Of a stretch of DNA of 64,000 nucleotides, positions 34,491 to 43,685 are shown piece after piece. The position numbers and the translations under genes were made by a program. This DNA is from Bacteroidota bacterium (GTDB lineage Bacteria; Bacteroidota; Bacteroidia; Bacteroidales; JAAUTT01), in contig JAEYWD010000024.1 in assembly GCA_023429135.1 (NCBI GenBank), positions 62,001 through 126,000 on the forward strand, read 5' to 3'. Within the stretch, counting starts at the first letter, position 1, and the number at the start of each line of letters is the position of its first letter. The notes under the pieces are model-generated. The model was not told where the DNA came from. It saw only the letters and a program-made list of their open reading frames with translations, and made no database searches.

Positions 34491-36966
34491 ACTCCAGGTA
34501 ATTCATCACAAACCGTAATTCGCTCCAGCCTGTTTCCTCACCTAAGGCTGCTTTGGCCGGCCCCAGTAGTGTGTTACCAGCCTTTTCGAAATAATCCGAT
34601 ATTATTTTTACTTTTTCTTCCGGTACAAGTCTGTAAATATCAATTTCGCCGGTTTTTACATATAATGCCAGATGTCCTTCAATAGTTGCGGGCGACATGC
34701 TCCTTTCTTCAGCTATTTCATCAATTGTTTTTCCCTGAAGGAATAACTCAAAACTTTGTTGCTTTGTGTTTAGTTTAGGTTCTTTTGGGGTTTCTTCCCC
34801 GGTTACTTTCGCTGATGAATTCGCTGTTTCGGAAAATGAAGCTTCAATGTTGTTATCTTTCTTGTATTCCCGTATCAGAGCCAGAATTTCGCTTCCAAAC
34901 TGTTTTACCTTTTTCTTGCCAAAACCTTTAATCCGTTCTAAATCGCGTGGGTTAGAAGGAAGAAGGGCAACCACATCCATCAGCGTTTTTTGAGGCAGAA
35001 TCATATAAATTGGCAGATGAAGCTCACCTCCTTTAGCCTGGCGCCACGATTTTAAAACGTTGTATAATTGAGGGTGTACCACATTTCCGGGGGTGGTAAC
35101 CTCTATTTTTTTGGCAATTTTATGTTCAGGTGTGTCAATAGCTGATTTTGCTCTGGCTTCAAGGTATTTCTTTACGGCAAACCCTTCTTTGCATGTTTTC
35201 AGGCACGAGAGTTTAACAGTAAGCTCTTCTTTAAGTCGCGAAACAGCATCATTCACTGATTTGCGAACTACTTTGTTATCAATGTCAATTACGGCTTTCT
35301 CAAGTGGGATAAAAGCTACCGTGGCCAATTTCTCTTCAAAATATATGCATCCCTTTTTCAGCCGATCCTGCAACCCTTGATTTTCTTCCACTTCCTGGTG
35401 TTGCGCGGTTAACTGGTTAACCTGAATTTTAAATTTTTCTGCCACTTCAACCAGATCCGACTTCAGTTTTCGGTTCATGGTTTCGAACATATCTATAAGG
35501 CTAAGGTGAAGACTGGGCCGGTGTTCTTCCATTAGTTTCTGGCAGTAGCCTAATCGCCGTTGCATGTTACTAAAATCTATTAACTCCAGCACCAGGGATT
35601 TTTGATACTCAAGCTTTTCTGTCAAAAGACGCTCTTCCGTGGGACTGTTTGCTTCTGCATCACGGTTAAACTTCGATACGGTTGTATCGCTTTTAATGCT
35701 CGAGTACGAAATAGGCGTGCTTAAAACCAAACCTTCAAGTGTTTTACACCGGCTTAGCGCCACATATACCTGTCCGTGAGCAAAGGCCGACTTGGCATCT
35801 ATTATTGCTTTCTCGAAAGTTAATCCCTGGCTTTTGTGGATGGTAATAGCCCAAGCCAGCTTTAATGGGTATTGGGTAAATTTTCCAGCTAAAGTCTCCT
35901 TAATTTCCTTGGTTTCTTCATCAATGCTGTACCGGTTATTTTCCCACTCGGCTTTGTTTACTGGTATGGTATCGTCTTCTCCGGGACATTGTACATAAAT
36001 GGTATCATCCTCAATATTTTCAACTTTCCCGATTTTACCATTGTAATAAAGCTTCTCGCGCGAAATATCGTTTTTCACAAACATCACCTGTGCACCGATT
36101 TTAAGTGTTAGTTCCAGATCAGTAGGGTAGGAGTATTCAGGAAATTCGCCTTCTACCGAAGCTTTGAATTTATATTCTTTCCCGGCAATCAGGCGTAGTT
36201 TACTTTCGTTAAGTTCCTGTGCCTGATAATTATGTGTAGTAAGGGTAATGTAGCCATCTTCGGCACTCAGACTAAAGTTCGGGATGTAACGTTTGTTAAG
36301 TTCCTCGAATGTTGCCGTGTCGGTATTATTTTCACGTATTTTATTCAAAAGATTGATAAAAGTAGGGTCACTCTGACGATAGATATGTTTTAGCTCGATG
36401 GTTATATAATTAGTACTTCTTAAAGCCCGTGAACTGAAGAAGAAAGGGTTTTCGTAATACTGCCTCAGCAGCGCCCATTCATCCTCTTTGGCAACAGGAG
36501 CTAATTGCTGCAAGTCCCCAATCATCAATAGCTGGACTCCTCCAAAAGGTTTGTAGCGGTTTCGGTAACGACGCAGGGTTTCGTCGATACCATCGAGTAA
36601 ATCGGCTCGCACCATACTTATCTCATCAATTACGAGCAAATCGATGCTTTTCATGATATTGATCTTATCACGGCTCATCTTTTGAAAACCCTGGCGTGGA
36701 GTAATGGTATCGGCACTTTTGCCGTCATTTGGGATGTATGGGCCAAATGGCATCTGGAAAAAGGAGTGAATGGTTACCCCCCCTGCATTAATGGCCGCAA
36801 CACCTGTTGGAGCAACAATAATCATGCGCTTAGGCGATGTTTCTTTCAGCTTTCGCAGAAAAGTGGTTTTGCCTGTTCCTGCTTTGCCCGTCAGAAAAAT
36901 GTGGGTACCAGTATGTTCGGTAAAAGCATGAGCTAACTGAAGTTGAGGGTTTTCAACCGGATTCAT
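34462..36966 (-). CDS. PIF1-like helicase with HRDC and helix-turn-helix domains
   Basis: This 834 aa superfamily 1 helicase has Walker A GKAGTGKT at 27-34, VAPTGVAAINAGGVTIHSFF after it and DEISM as Walker B. The TDL-type RecD/PIF1 motifs QLLMIGDLQQLAPV and AITIHKSQGLTFEKAI include VALSRCKTLEGL. The C-terminal part holds an HRDC domain (about 645-715, with RDLERIKGFGKKKV) and a final HTH_40-type helix-turn-helix (SMSPATIEGHLALYVKTG). This architecture is typical of Bacteroidota and probably acts on unusual DNA structures or in recombination. Precise role is not known. Confidence 0.9.
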   Translation of the reverse strand: MNPVENPQLQLAHAFTEHTGTHIFLTGKAGTGKTTFLRKLKETSPKRMIIVAPTGVAAINAGGVTIHSFFQMPFGPYIPNDGKSADTITPRQGFQKMSRDKINIMKSIDLLVIDEISMVRADLLDGIDETLRRYRNRYKPFGGVQLLMIGDLQQLAPVAKEDEWALLRQYYENPFFFSSRALRSTNYITIELKHIYRQSDPTFINLLNKIRENNTDTATFEELNKRYIPNFSLSAEDGYITLTTHNYQAQELNESKLRLIAGKEYKFKASVEGEFPEYSYPTDLELTLKIGAQVMFVKNDISREKLYYNGKIGKVENIEDDTIYVQCPGEDDTIPVNKAEWENNRYSIDEETKEIKETLAGKFTQYPLKLAWAITIHKSQGLTFEKAIIDAKSAFAHGQVYVALSRCKTLEGLVLSTPISYSSIKSDTTVSKFNRDAEANSPTEERLLTEKLEYQKSLVLELIDFSNMQRRLGYCQKLMEEHRPSLHLSLIDMFETMNRKLKSDLVEVAEKFKIQVNQLTAQHQEVEENQGLQDRLKKGCIYFEEKLATVAFIPLEKAVIDIDNKVVRKSVNDAVSRLKEELTVKLSCLKTCKEGFAVKKYLEARAKSAIDTPEHKIAKKIEVTTPGNVVHPQLYNVLKSWRQAKGGELHLPIYMILPQKTLMDVVALLPSNPRDLERIKGFGKKKVKQFGSEILALIREYKKDNNIEASFSETANSSAKVTGEETPKEPKLNTKQQSFELFLQGKTIDEIAEERSMSPATIEGHLALYVKTGEIDIYRLVPEEKVKIISDYFEKAGNTLLGPAKAALGEETGWSELRFVMNYLEFKKLAQQDS

Positions 36967-37140
36967 GGGGTGATGGATAATGTTTAAGGTAAAAGTATAA
37001 AAATATCTTTTACAATTGCTCAGCTATTTAACTTCCAACCGGTTTTACCCACAGCTCAAAAAACGATAAGCTGTCGGCTTCACAGCAGGCAGCTTATATC
37101 TAATATACTAACTACTTAAATTTAAAATTATAATTGTCCT

Positions 37141-37168
37141 CAGTCAACGGTCTACAGACCACAGCCAA
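37141..37168. repeat. Heptad-periodic intergenic repeat, copy 3
   Basis: Four units CAGTCAA, CGGTCTA, CAGACCA, CAGCCAA run in register in the 243 bp spacer between the helicase gene and the sugar cluster. An imperfect hairpin, AGCTGTCGGCT against AGCAGGCAGCT, lies just upstream at 37069-37094. Confidence 0.6.
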
Positions 37169-37209
37169 AACAAAAATACTCATTTAGCTGCTGACTTAAA
37201 TAATTTCGT

Positions 37210-38037
37210 TTAGGTGATCGAAATAATCTGGTCTTTCACATTGTCATCATCGAAAACCTTTTTCCAGTCATCTTTTATAAATTCTTTCAGGCCACGTTGG
37301 AGCGCTTTATTAGCGGCATCGGAAAATACTGCCCCAGGCAATTCGTTAAAGAGTACCGCCATTTGAATGCGTAAATGGCCAAGCAGAAAATCGCGCGCAG
37401 CTTCGCGCGGAACACCTTTTTTAATTACTTCTTCCAGACCTTCGCGAATCACATAAATACAGGTAGAAGCTAATGTCTCCACAAGTGCAGGCTCCAGCAA
37501 TCCCATCTGTTCAACAGTGATTTTATGTGAACGCCATACCGGAGCATAGAAGGTTTTTGCCAGTTCTTCACCCAAAATATAATCCTTCTCCGAACCTTTC
37601 ATCAGGGCGCAAACGATGGCCTGTTTTGCGGCTACTCCCCCAAAATGATCTTTCATCGCCTCTTCAACCGGTTCCCAGTTAAAAATTGAAGGATGTGCCG
37701 GGTGAGCTATAAAATAAGCAACATCGCCCCTGTCGAAGAGTTTACCGGCAAGAGCGGCTGCCGGGTCGAGCGTAACTACTAAAGCACCGCTTTTCATCAT
37801 AGGAATGATTTCGGACGAAACTTTACTGAGTGCTACATCGGGAACAGCGAGTATCACAATATCGGCAGCAGGAATAACTTCAGTCTGAACCGATACTTTT
37901 ACGCCCTTTTCTTCGAGCTTGCCAATACCTGCGGGACTTAATTCAAGGTACGACATTGAATGGACTGAGTCTTTCAGATTATGAGTGAGGCGTAATCCCA
38001 TCTTTCCGCCAGCACCAACAAGACATACTTTTGTCAT
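37210..38037 (-). CDS. PGDH_C-family NAD-dependent oxidoreductase (D-apionate oxidoisomerase-like)
   Basis: This 275 aa protein has an N-terminal Rossmann domain (CLVGAGGKMGLRL, glycine motif at 8-14; VILAVPDVAL) and a helical C-terminal domain of the phosphogluconate-dehydrogenase C-terminal type. PAHPSIFNWEP, MGLLEPALVETLASTCIYV and LGHLRIQMAVLFNE are characteristic. The same family contains ApnO, which turns D-apionate into 3-oxo-isoapionate. Assignment to that reaction rests on family plus the neighbouring apiosidase-like, Gfo/Idh and TIM-barrel genes and is not certain. It is the last gene of a five-gene same-strand cluster. Confidence 0.75.
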   Translation of the reverse strand: MTKVCLVGAGGKMGLRLTHNLKDSVHSMSYLELSPAGIGKLEEKGVKVSVQTEVIPAADIVILAVPDVALSKVSSEIIPMMKSGALVVTLDPAAALAGKLFDRGDVAYFIAHPAHPSIFNWEPVEEAMKDHFGGVAAKQAIVCALMKGSEKDYILGEELAKTFYAPVWRSHKITVEQMGLLEPALVETLASTCIYVIREGLEEVIKKGVPREAARDFLLGHLRIQMAVLFNELPGAVFSDAANKALQRGLKEFIKDDWKKVFDDDNVKDQIISIT

Positions 38038-38052
38038 TTTTTTCTTTTATTT

Positions 38053-39126
38053 TTAGTTACCGGAGTTTCGCGACATTCCATTATGCTTTTGTCGTTTAAA
38101 CTCATCTAGCCGAATCATTTTTCCTGTGGCTGCCGATTCGTAGCAAGCCCATACCAACCGAACTGTTTCAAAATTATCGGCACCGGTATTTTCCGCTTTT
38201 CCTTTTCCCTTAATATCTTCCAGAATGTTGAGGTTGATGTGAATCCCGCTTTCGTGATTAACGATATAATCGGGATCAGCCCATGGATATGAGGGGAACT
38301 TAACAGTTTCGGATGTTGTGCCCTGACGTGTGGTGGTTCTGATTTCGAATCCAGGACCCAGGTAAACAGAGCCTTTGTCGCCCTCAACAAGTATGTGAAC
38401 CGTTGAAAATGAATCGTGCTCCACAATTGAGGCGTACGACATCTCGGTATAAACCGGCATGCCGTTTTTCATCTCCATCAATGCAACTGCCAGGTCTTCT
38501 CCCTTAATTTTAGGATTAACAGCCCGGGTCTGGCACCATATAGTTTCAGCTTCGCCGAATAGATATCGGCAAATATCCAGGATATGGGATCCCATATCAG
38601 TTACAATAAAATGGTCGAGTTCGGCGAGGAACGGCTGGTTATCGAAGACAGGAAATCCTGAGAGAAATGAAACCTTTGCTTTAAAAGGTTTACCAATCAC
38701 TCCAGAATCGACAATTTGTTTGAAACGGCGTACAGGAGCCTGCCAGCGATAGTTCTCGTGCACATAAAGTTTAGCACCGGCAGCTTTGCACATATCCATC
38801 ATTTTTTTTGCAGTTTCGAAGTTCGGAGCCATAGGCTTCTGACAGATAATATGCTTGATGCCGTATTTAATTGCCATTTCCACGAAAACAGCATGTGTAT
38901 CCACATCGGTGATAATATCTACAAAATCGAGCTTTTCGTTTTTAAAAAGTTCTTCGGCATTGTCGTAAACTTTTGGTACTCTGAAATAATCGGCAATAGC
39001 CAGAGCTTTGGGTCGGGTGCGGTTATAAACAGCAACCAATTCGGCACCTTCGAGTTCACTCCATGCACCAATCTGAAATTTCGACCAGAATCCGCAGCCA
39101 AGAACGGCAAATTTTAAGTTATTCAT
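38053..39126 (-). CDS. Gfo/Idh/MocA-family sugar dehydrogenase
   Basis: This 357 aa protein has a Rossmann N-terminus (VLGCGFWSKFQIGAW), the DVDTHA segment and ICQKPMAP, in which Gln replaces Glu of the usual EKP but the catalytic Lys is kept. The alpha/beta C-terminal domain carries DMGSHILDICRYLFG as the His-containing motif. It oxidises a sugar or sugar derivative with NAD(P). In D-apiose catabolism the first step is a Gfo/Idh/MocA enzyme (ApsD), which fits this cluster. Neighbours are separated by only 15-16 bp. The exact substrate cannot be read from sequence. Confidence 0.88.
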   Translation of the reverse strand: MNNLKFAVLGCGFWSKFQIGAWSELEGAELVAVYNRTRPKALAIADYFRVPKVYDNAEELFKNEKLDFVDIITDVDTHAVFVEMAIKYGIKHIICQKPMAPNFETAKKMMDMCKAAGAKLYVHENYRWQAPVRRFKQIVDSGVIGKPFKAKVSFLSGFPVFDNQPFLAELDHFIVTDMGSHILDICRYLFGEAETIWCQTRAVNPKIKGEDLAVALMEMKNGMPVYTEMSYASIVEHDSFSTVHILVEGDKGSVYLGPGFEIRTTTRQGTTSETVKFPSYPWADPDYIVNHESGIHINLNILEDIKGKGKAENTGADNFETVRLVWACYESAATGKMIRLDEFKRQKHNGMSRNSGN

Positions 39127-39142
39127 TTTAAGGTAATCGTAG

Positions 39143-39952
39143 TTAGTTAATAAGAGGTTTTAAATACCGGAGACTTTGATCTGCCCACTCGTTTTCGAGC
39201 TTTATTGTTTCTTCGAGTGTTGATTGAAGAGGCGTCCAAAGTTCCAGAACAGCCGAATTACATTTATTGTAATTCTTAAGACTTTCGACCAGTTGACTGA
39301 TATTTAGCATTCCCTGTCCAGCAGGTGTTCCTTCAATTACAAACCCCATTTTGTGAGAAACTCTTCTGATGCTGAAGTCCTTCAAATGCAGGTTTATGGT
39401 GTAAGGGAGCAGAATTTCGGATACAGTCTCAAATCCTTCTCCTGCCCCCATGGAATTTACCGAATCCAGGCAGATTCCCACCCAATCTGAATTTACGGCA
39501 TTGATAATATTTTCGAATTCTACGGCTTTTAACCTATCGTGATTTTCTATTGCCAAACGAATATTCCGCGACCGGAATTCCGGTGTAAGTTCCTTAATAA
39601 CAGCAATAATGGTTTTAATATCAGGCTCATAATCCTTCTGGTCAATCACCATCCTGAGAATTGGAGATTGCAATATTTCGGCAGTTTTGAGACATCGTAG
39701 GGTATGCTCAGCGGTCAGTCCCCGGCTTCCCACTTCTATGCTAATTCCTTTGGATGAAGCATATTCAAGCAGATCGCACTGAGCTTCCTGTGTCCAGTTT
39801 TCAAGAGGTAAATTATCGGCAATCTGAACAAGCTGAATACCGGCAGTTTTAGCTTTATCAATAATATTTTTAGCAGTTAACGGAGTTTCCGGATGGTTTC
39901 CGGGAACTCCTACTGCCCAGGTGTAAGTATAAGTACTAAGGCCTAGTTTCAT
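39143..39952 (-). CDS. Sugar phosphate isomerase/epimerase-like TIM-barrel protein
   Basis: This 269 aa protein is of the AP_endonuc_2/xylose-isomerase-like family: KLGLSTYTYTWAVG start, QIADNLPLENW, LAIENHDRL (metal-ligand Glu and His), GICLDSVNSMG, INLHLKDFSI and a late AVLELWTP. Metal ligands typical of the family (Glu, Asp, His, Glu) appear present. Members include isomerases, epimerases, dehydratases and the 3-oxo-isoapionate decarboxylase OiaC. The last would fit the ApnO-like gene two positions downstream. Its ATG overlaps the stop codon of the preceding gene (TAATG), showing translational coupling. Confidence 0.8.
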   Translation of the reverse strand: MKLGLSTYTYTWAVGVPGNHPETPLTAKNIIDKAKTAGIQLVQIADNLPLENWTQEAQCDLLEYASSKGISIEVGSRGLTAEHTLRCLKTAEILQSPILRMVIDQKDYEPDIKTIIAVIKELTPEFRSRNIRLAIENHDRLKAVEFENIINAVNSDWVGICLDSVNSMGAGEGFETVSEILLPYTINLHLKDFSIRRVSHKMGFVIEGTPAGQGMLNISQLVESLKNYNKCNSAVLELWTPLQSTLEETIKLENEWADQSLRYLKPLIN

Positions 39953-41379
39953 TATAAACCAGGTGATTTATAGTTTTTTGAAGCATCATCTAAAACCAGT
40001 ACCCAATCCAGGTTTTCACCATAATCGGGAGGAGTAAATGAGCGTGTTCCTGTATTACTGAAATTTCCGATTTTTGTGGCTTTTCCGTTGCGGGGGTTGA
40101 ACCACCAGGCTGTGACGTCTTTCCCTTTGATGACATCCATCTTTACCGAGAGTTTTCGGCCAACCGGAACATACACCAGGGCATAGGTACCATTCTGGTC
40201 GCGTGTTGCAACAAAGCGGTACGATCCAACGCCCGGTACAGAGGAGGTAACCGTTTCGGGAACGATAATGGAATTATCGGGAATTCTTGTAAAATAGGGT
40301 CTCGATTCCATGAGCAAACGGCCATAAACCATCTGACCGGCGCCCGGCTGATCAATGGCTTCGTACCAGGGCATAAGCGGGCGGTTTATAGGCTGACGGT
40401 CGGGAGCCCACATTTGCCACACCGAATGGTGACCGTAAGTATGCCCGCAAGCTCCACTGAAAAGGTCCCAGTACAAGGGGCGGCGGATATCAGCAGACGT
40501 GGAGTGTCCGTTTTCATCGGGTTTGAAGTTGATAGGATGATCTTCGTATATAGGTTCGGCATCTATCACAGGTTTTACCGGCTCCTGGTTGTAGTCGTCC
40601 AATGTTTTGACATACCTTTCGGTGTAGCTCATGCTATGGCCATTCTGGCGCATATTAAAGTCAAGCCACTCATCCTTATGGAAATTCTGCGACGAACCCT
40701 GACCTCCCTGAGGATGAAATGAAATGAGATGTGTTCCGCCATCGCCAAGTTTTATTCCTTTAGCCATAGCACGGATGATTTGCGAATGCACCTCTTCTTC
40801 GATTGGGCGGTCTCCACCAAGTATCCAGATGATATTTGGAGAATTTTTGTAACGTGAACCCAGATATTTTCCAAAAGCTTCGGCATTTTCTGGGGTGAAG
40901 ATCACCGGGCCGTTTCCCCATTTTTTATTCCATTTGTCGCCCCAGGTTGGCAATAAACCAATAAAGATCCCCTTTTCCTGCGCTTTTTTAATTACCCAGT
41001 CAACGTGCTGGAAGTATGCTTCGTTGGGTTTAAGCGGATCGTTGTCAGTCAATGGTTTGTTCCCTTCGGCATTGGGAGTATTCAAACCATCGAGTTCAGC
41101 AAGTGCAACAGCCTGGATAACTGTGAAACCTTTTCTTCTTCGGTTTTCCAGATATTTTTCAGTTTCGGCTTTATTCAAACGATGAAAGAGTTCCCAGCCG
41201 GTATCGCCCAGATAAAAGAAAGGCGTTCCATCTTCGAACTGAAGAAAGCGTTTGTTTTCCGAAACTTTAAGTTTTCCGTGTTTAAAATCCACCGAAGGCC
41301 CTTTCCATGAGAATTCCTGGGCCTTCGATGGCAAAGCAAAAAACAGTAGTATTAGTGTAGTTATTAGTTGTTTCATCAT
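39952..41379 (-). CDS. DUF4038 apiosidase-like glycoside hydrolase
   Basis: This 475 aa secreted protein has a signal peptide (residues 1-20, ending PSKAQ). A DUF4038 catalytic TIM barrel spans about 25-365, with FLQFEDGTPFFYLGDTGWEL, YLENRRRKGFTVIQ, FIGLLPTWGDKW and NIIWILGGDRP, where acidic residues expected in catalysis occur. A C-terminal beta-domain of the putative collagen-binding type spans about 380-470 (ATRDQNGTYALVYVPVGRKL, WWFNPRNGKA, WVLVLDD). DUF4038 is now known as the apiosidase-like domain after a Bacteroides enzyme acting on pectin rhamnogalacturonan II. Specificity here is inferred from family and neighbours. Confidence 0.87.
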   Translation of the reverse strand: MMKQLITTLILLFFALPSKAQEFSWKGPSVDFKHGKLKVSENKRFLQFEDGTPFFYLGDTGWELFHRLNKAETEKYLENRRRKGFTVIQAVALAELDGLNTPNAEGNKPLTDNDPLKPNEAYFQHVDWVIKKAQEKGIFIGLLPTWGDKWNKKWGNGPVIFTPENAEAFGKYLGSRYKNSPNIIWILGGDRPIEEEVHSQIIRAMAKGIKLGDGGTHLISFHPQGGQGSSQNFHKDEWLDFNMRQNGHSMSYTERYVKTLDDYNQEPVKPVIDAEPIYEDHPINFKPDENGHSTSADIRRPLYWDLFSGACGHTYGHHSVWQMWAPDRQPINRPLMPWYEAIDQPGAGQMVYGRLLMESRPYFTRIPDNSIIVPETVTSSVPGVGSYRFVATRDQNGTYALVYVPVGRKLSVKMDVIKGKDVTAWWFNPRNGKATKIGNFSNTGTRSFTPPDYGENLDWVLVLDDASKNYKSPGL

Positions 41380-41388
41380 ATATAATTG

Positions 41389-42390
41389 TTAAGCAAACCG
41401 TGAGTAAACAATAAGAGCCAGACCAATAAGGTAGCATACGAACATCAGACTGAGAAACAGATTGGTTCCCTTGGGAGCATCTTTAAATTCTTTCCATACA
41501 AAAATTCCCCATATGGCAGCAACAACAGGTGCAGAGTTACTTAGTCCGTACGAAATGGCAGGACTTGCAGCTCCAACAGCCATAAAGCTTACCGAATTTC
41601 CCAAACACCATATGGTGCCTCCTAGCATTCCCCAAGCATGCGTTCTCACCGAACCTTTGAAGTATGTTCCTATTTTCACCGGTTCTCCCTGAACAGGCCG
41701 TGACATAAAAACGGGATTGAAAATAAATGTACTTACCAGTGCTCCAATGGAGAAGAGAACCACTGCTGTGTAAGAACTGATCTTTCCGGCTTCGGCCAGC
41801 GAAAAATCAGTTGCAAGTGCCGATGCTACAAAACGATAGAAAAAAGCAATGCACAAACCTGCGCATACTGAAAGAACAATTCCTTTCAGGGTTGGTTTTC
41901 TCTGCTGAGTCGCAAGTTTTTTATACGAAATCACACTTAAAAGAATGGCAATCACAATAAAAAAGGTACCTCCAAAAAGAAACGCCGGATTACCATCGGG
42001 TTTAGCGATATAGTTTATAAAAATTCCCAGGATCCAGCCAATGCCGCCACCTATTGGGAAGGCCACAGACATTCCTGCAACAGCAATTGCAGCCACCAGC
42101 AGGAGAGTTCCCAGGTTCCAGATAGCGCCACCAAGTGCTGCCGAGAACAGGTTTTTGCCATCAGCCTGGGCTAAATCGGGTAAAAAGCTACGTCCGTCGT
42201 TCCCAAAACTTCCAAAGGTAAAGGCCATGATTAATGCAAAAATTACAATGCCAATAGAATAGTCCCAATAAAATAGTTCAAAGCGCCAGTTTTTTCCAGT
42301 AAGGTTTTGTGTGTTTTGCCACGAACCCCAGCAAACCATTGCCAATGCGCAAAGTATTACTGCAAGAGTGTAGTTTTGAACTAGTACCAT
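41389..42390 (-). CDS. GRP/DMT-type sugar permease
   Basis: This 333 aa protein has ten predicted membrane helices and is of the drug/metabolite transporter superfamily, nearest to glucose/ribose porter and ureide-permease relatives. MVCWGSWQNTQNLTGKNWRFELFYWDY opens the first pair of helices, FPIGGGIGWILGIF and GGTIWCLGNSVSFM are glycine-rich helix contacts, and GLSNSAPVVAAIWGIFVWKEF closes the repeat. It probably imports the monosaccharide released by the adjacent hydrolase, driven by an ion gradient. It is the first gene of the cluster, 9 bp before the hydrolase gene, with a promoter and repeat operator upstream. Confidence 0.82.
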   Translation of the reverse strand: MVLVQNYTLAVILCALAMVCWGSWQNTQNLTGKNWRFELFYWDYSIGIVIFALIMAFTFGSFGNDGRSFLPDLAQADGKNLFSAALGGAIWNLGTLLLVAAIAVAGMSVAFPIGGGIGWILGIFINYIAKPDGNPAFLFGGTFFIVIAILLSVISYKKLATQQRKPTLKGIVLSVCAGLCIAFFYRFVASALATDFSLAEAGKISSYTAVVLFSIGALVSTFIFNPVFMSRPVQGEPVKIGTYFKGSVRTHAWGMLGGTIWCLGNSVSFMAVGAASPAISYGLSNSAPVVAAIWGIFVWKEFKDAPKGTNLFLSLMFVCYLIGLALIVYSRFA

Positions 42391-42438
42391 AATTAATTTT
42401 GTTAGTAGTCTGTTTTGATTTTCAGTTAATTAAATTTT

Positions 42439-42458
42439 TACTGTTATGTACTGTTATG
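42439..42458. promoter_or_regulatory. Tandem direct-repeat operator of the sugar cluster
   Basis: TACTGTTATG occurs twice in direct tandem. It lies 3 bp downstream of the -7 box, over the expected transcription start, where a bound repressor would block the promoter. The adjacent divergently controlled GntR protein is the likely binder; this is inference. Confidence 0.55.
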
Positions 42459-42461
42459 GTT

Positions 42462-42490
42462 CAAATATACAAATTTTAATTTATCTGCAA
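42462..42490 (-). promoter_or_regulatory. Promoter of the permease-to-oxidoreductase cluster
   Basis: On the minus strand TTGC at 42490-42487 and a perfect TATATTTG at 42469-42462 are spaced 17 bp apart. This is a good Bacteroidota promoter in the 190 bp spacer between the GntR gene and the permease gene. Confidence 0.6.
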
Positions 42491-42580
42491 TAAAAAGCAA
42501 AGATTTCTTCTTTTTTAAAGTGGAAGAATTGATCTGAGATGTTCAGACTTTAATTTTGGATGAGTGCAATGGTAAGGGAT

Positions 42581-43591
42581 CTAAAGAGATTTTCTGAGAA
42601 TTAAACTGCAGGGATTTGCTATTTTTATTTTGGTTTTGTCATGGATTAGCCGGGCTGCTGTTTCGCCCATTTTTTTGAAATCGGTTGAAATTACAGTGAT
42701 ACCTCCTGCGAGAACTTCTTTTAAGGGGGTATCATCATAAGAAATAATGCCAATCTGTTTCCCTAATTTCAGTTTTTTTTCGTGCGAAATTTTTATCAGG
42801 TCAACCAGATCATTATCCGTAAATACCAGAAAAACATCACCTTCTTCAGGCTGGTGTTCTCTGATGGTATCGATAAATCCATGCTCAATCCTGAATTCTT
42901 CGGTGAATTTCCTGAAACCATTCATCAATCCATCGGGAATGAATTGAAATTCTTTATTAATGACCATGAATAAACGCCTGTATTTTTTAAGAGAATCGGA
43001 TCCGGAGTTTAAAGCATTGTAAATATCGTTTTCAAAGTCCTGAAAAACAGCCGCATTATTCTGTTCAAGCTTTGGGACGATATTATCAATCAATATCAGT
43101 TTTTCCTGGGGGATTTTTCTGACCACCTGCGAAACATCCTCGTTAAAATGAGGCATGATAATATACCAGGAATAGCTGCCCAGATTGCTCTGTATTAAAC
43201 TCTCAAAAAGACGATGGTTATAATGGTGAAAATATATATCAATAGAACAGTTGGGTCCCAGATGTTTCTCGAGCGACCGGTAAAGAATGGCTTTATAACC
43301 ATTCATTACATCAAACAATACAAATACTTTCAGAAACCTGGGAGTATTTACGTTTGCTATGTAGTATCCTTTGCCATGCTGGGGAGCAATTACGCCGCGC
43401 GACTTTAACTCGTCGTATGCATTAATAAGTGTATCGCGCGAAATATTTAATTGTCGATATGCCTCATTGATGGATGGAAGTTTTTCTCCAAGCTTTATTT
43501 TTCCCGACTCAATTAAGTCAATAACCGATTCGGCAACCTGAATATATTTAGGTGTACTTGAGTTTTCGTCTATGGAGATCCGGGAAAGCAT
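42581..43591 (-). CDS. GntR-family regulator with LacI-like sugar-binding domain
   Basis: This 336 aa protein has an N-terminal GntR winged helix (about 8-80): PKYIQVAESVIDLIESGKIK, LGEKLPSINEAYRQLNISRD and GKGYYI. A C-terminal periplasmic-binding-protein-like domain (about 88-335) ends with IGIISYDDTPLKEVLAGGIT and MGETAARLI. Such GntR/LacI hybrids in Bacteroidota respond to a sugar or sugar acid. It is on the same strand and just upstream of the sugar cluster, with a tandem repeat near the cluster promoter as likely operator. Effector might be an apiose-pathway intermediate. Confidence 0.9.
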   Translation of the reverse strand: MLSRISIDENSSTPKYIQVAESVIDLIESGKIKLGEKLPSINEAYRQLNISRDTLINAYDELKSRGVIAPQHGKGYYIANVNTPRFLKVFVLFDVMNGYKAILYRSLEKHLGPNCSIDIYFHHYNHRLFESLIQSNLGSYSWYIIMPHFNEDVSQVVRKIPQEKLILIDNIVPKLEQNNAAVFQDFENDIYNALNSGSDSLKKYRRLFMVINKEFQFIPDGLMNGFRKFTEEFRIEHGFIDTIREHQPEEGDVFLVFTDNDLVDLIKISHEKKLKLGKQIGIISYDDTPLKEVLAGGITVISTDFKKMGETAARLIHDKTKIKIANPCSLILRKSL

Positions 43592-43685
43592 ATTTAAAAT
43601 TATGAAGGCGAAGGTACGAATTTACTCGGAAGTAGCAATCCCGAAAGTTTTCAAGTAAGTCATAAGGATAGTATTGCATTGATTT

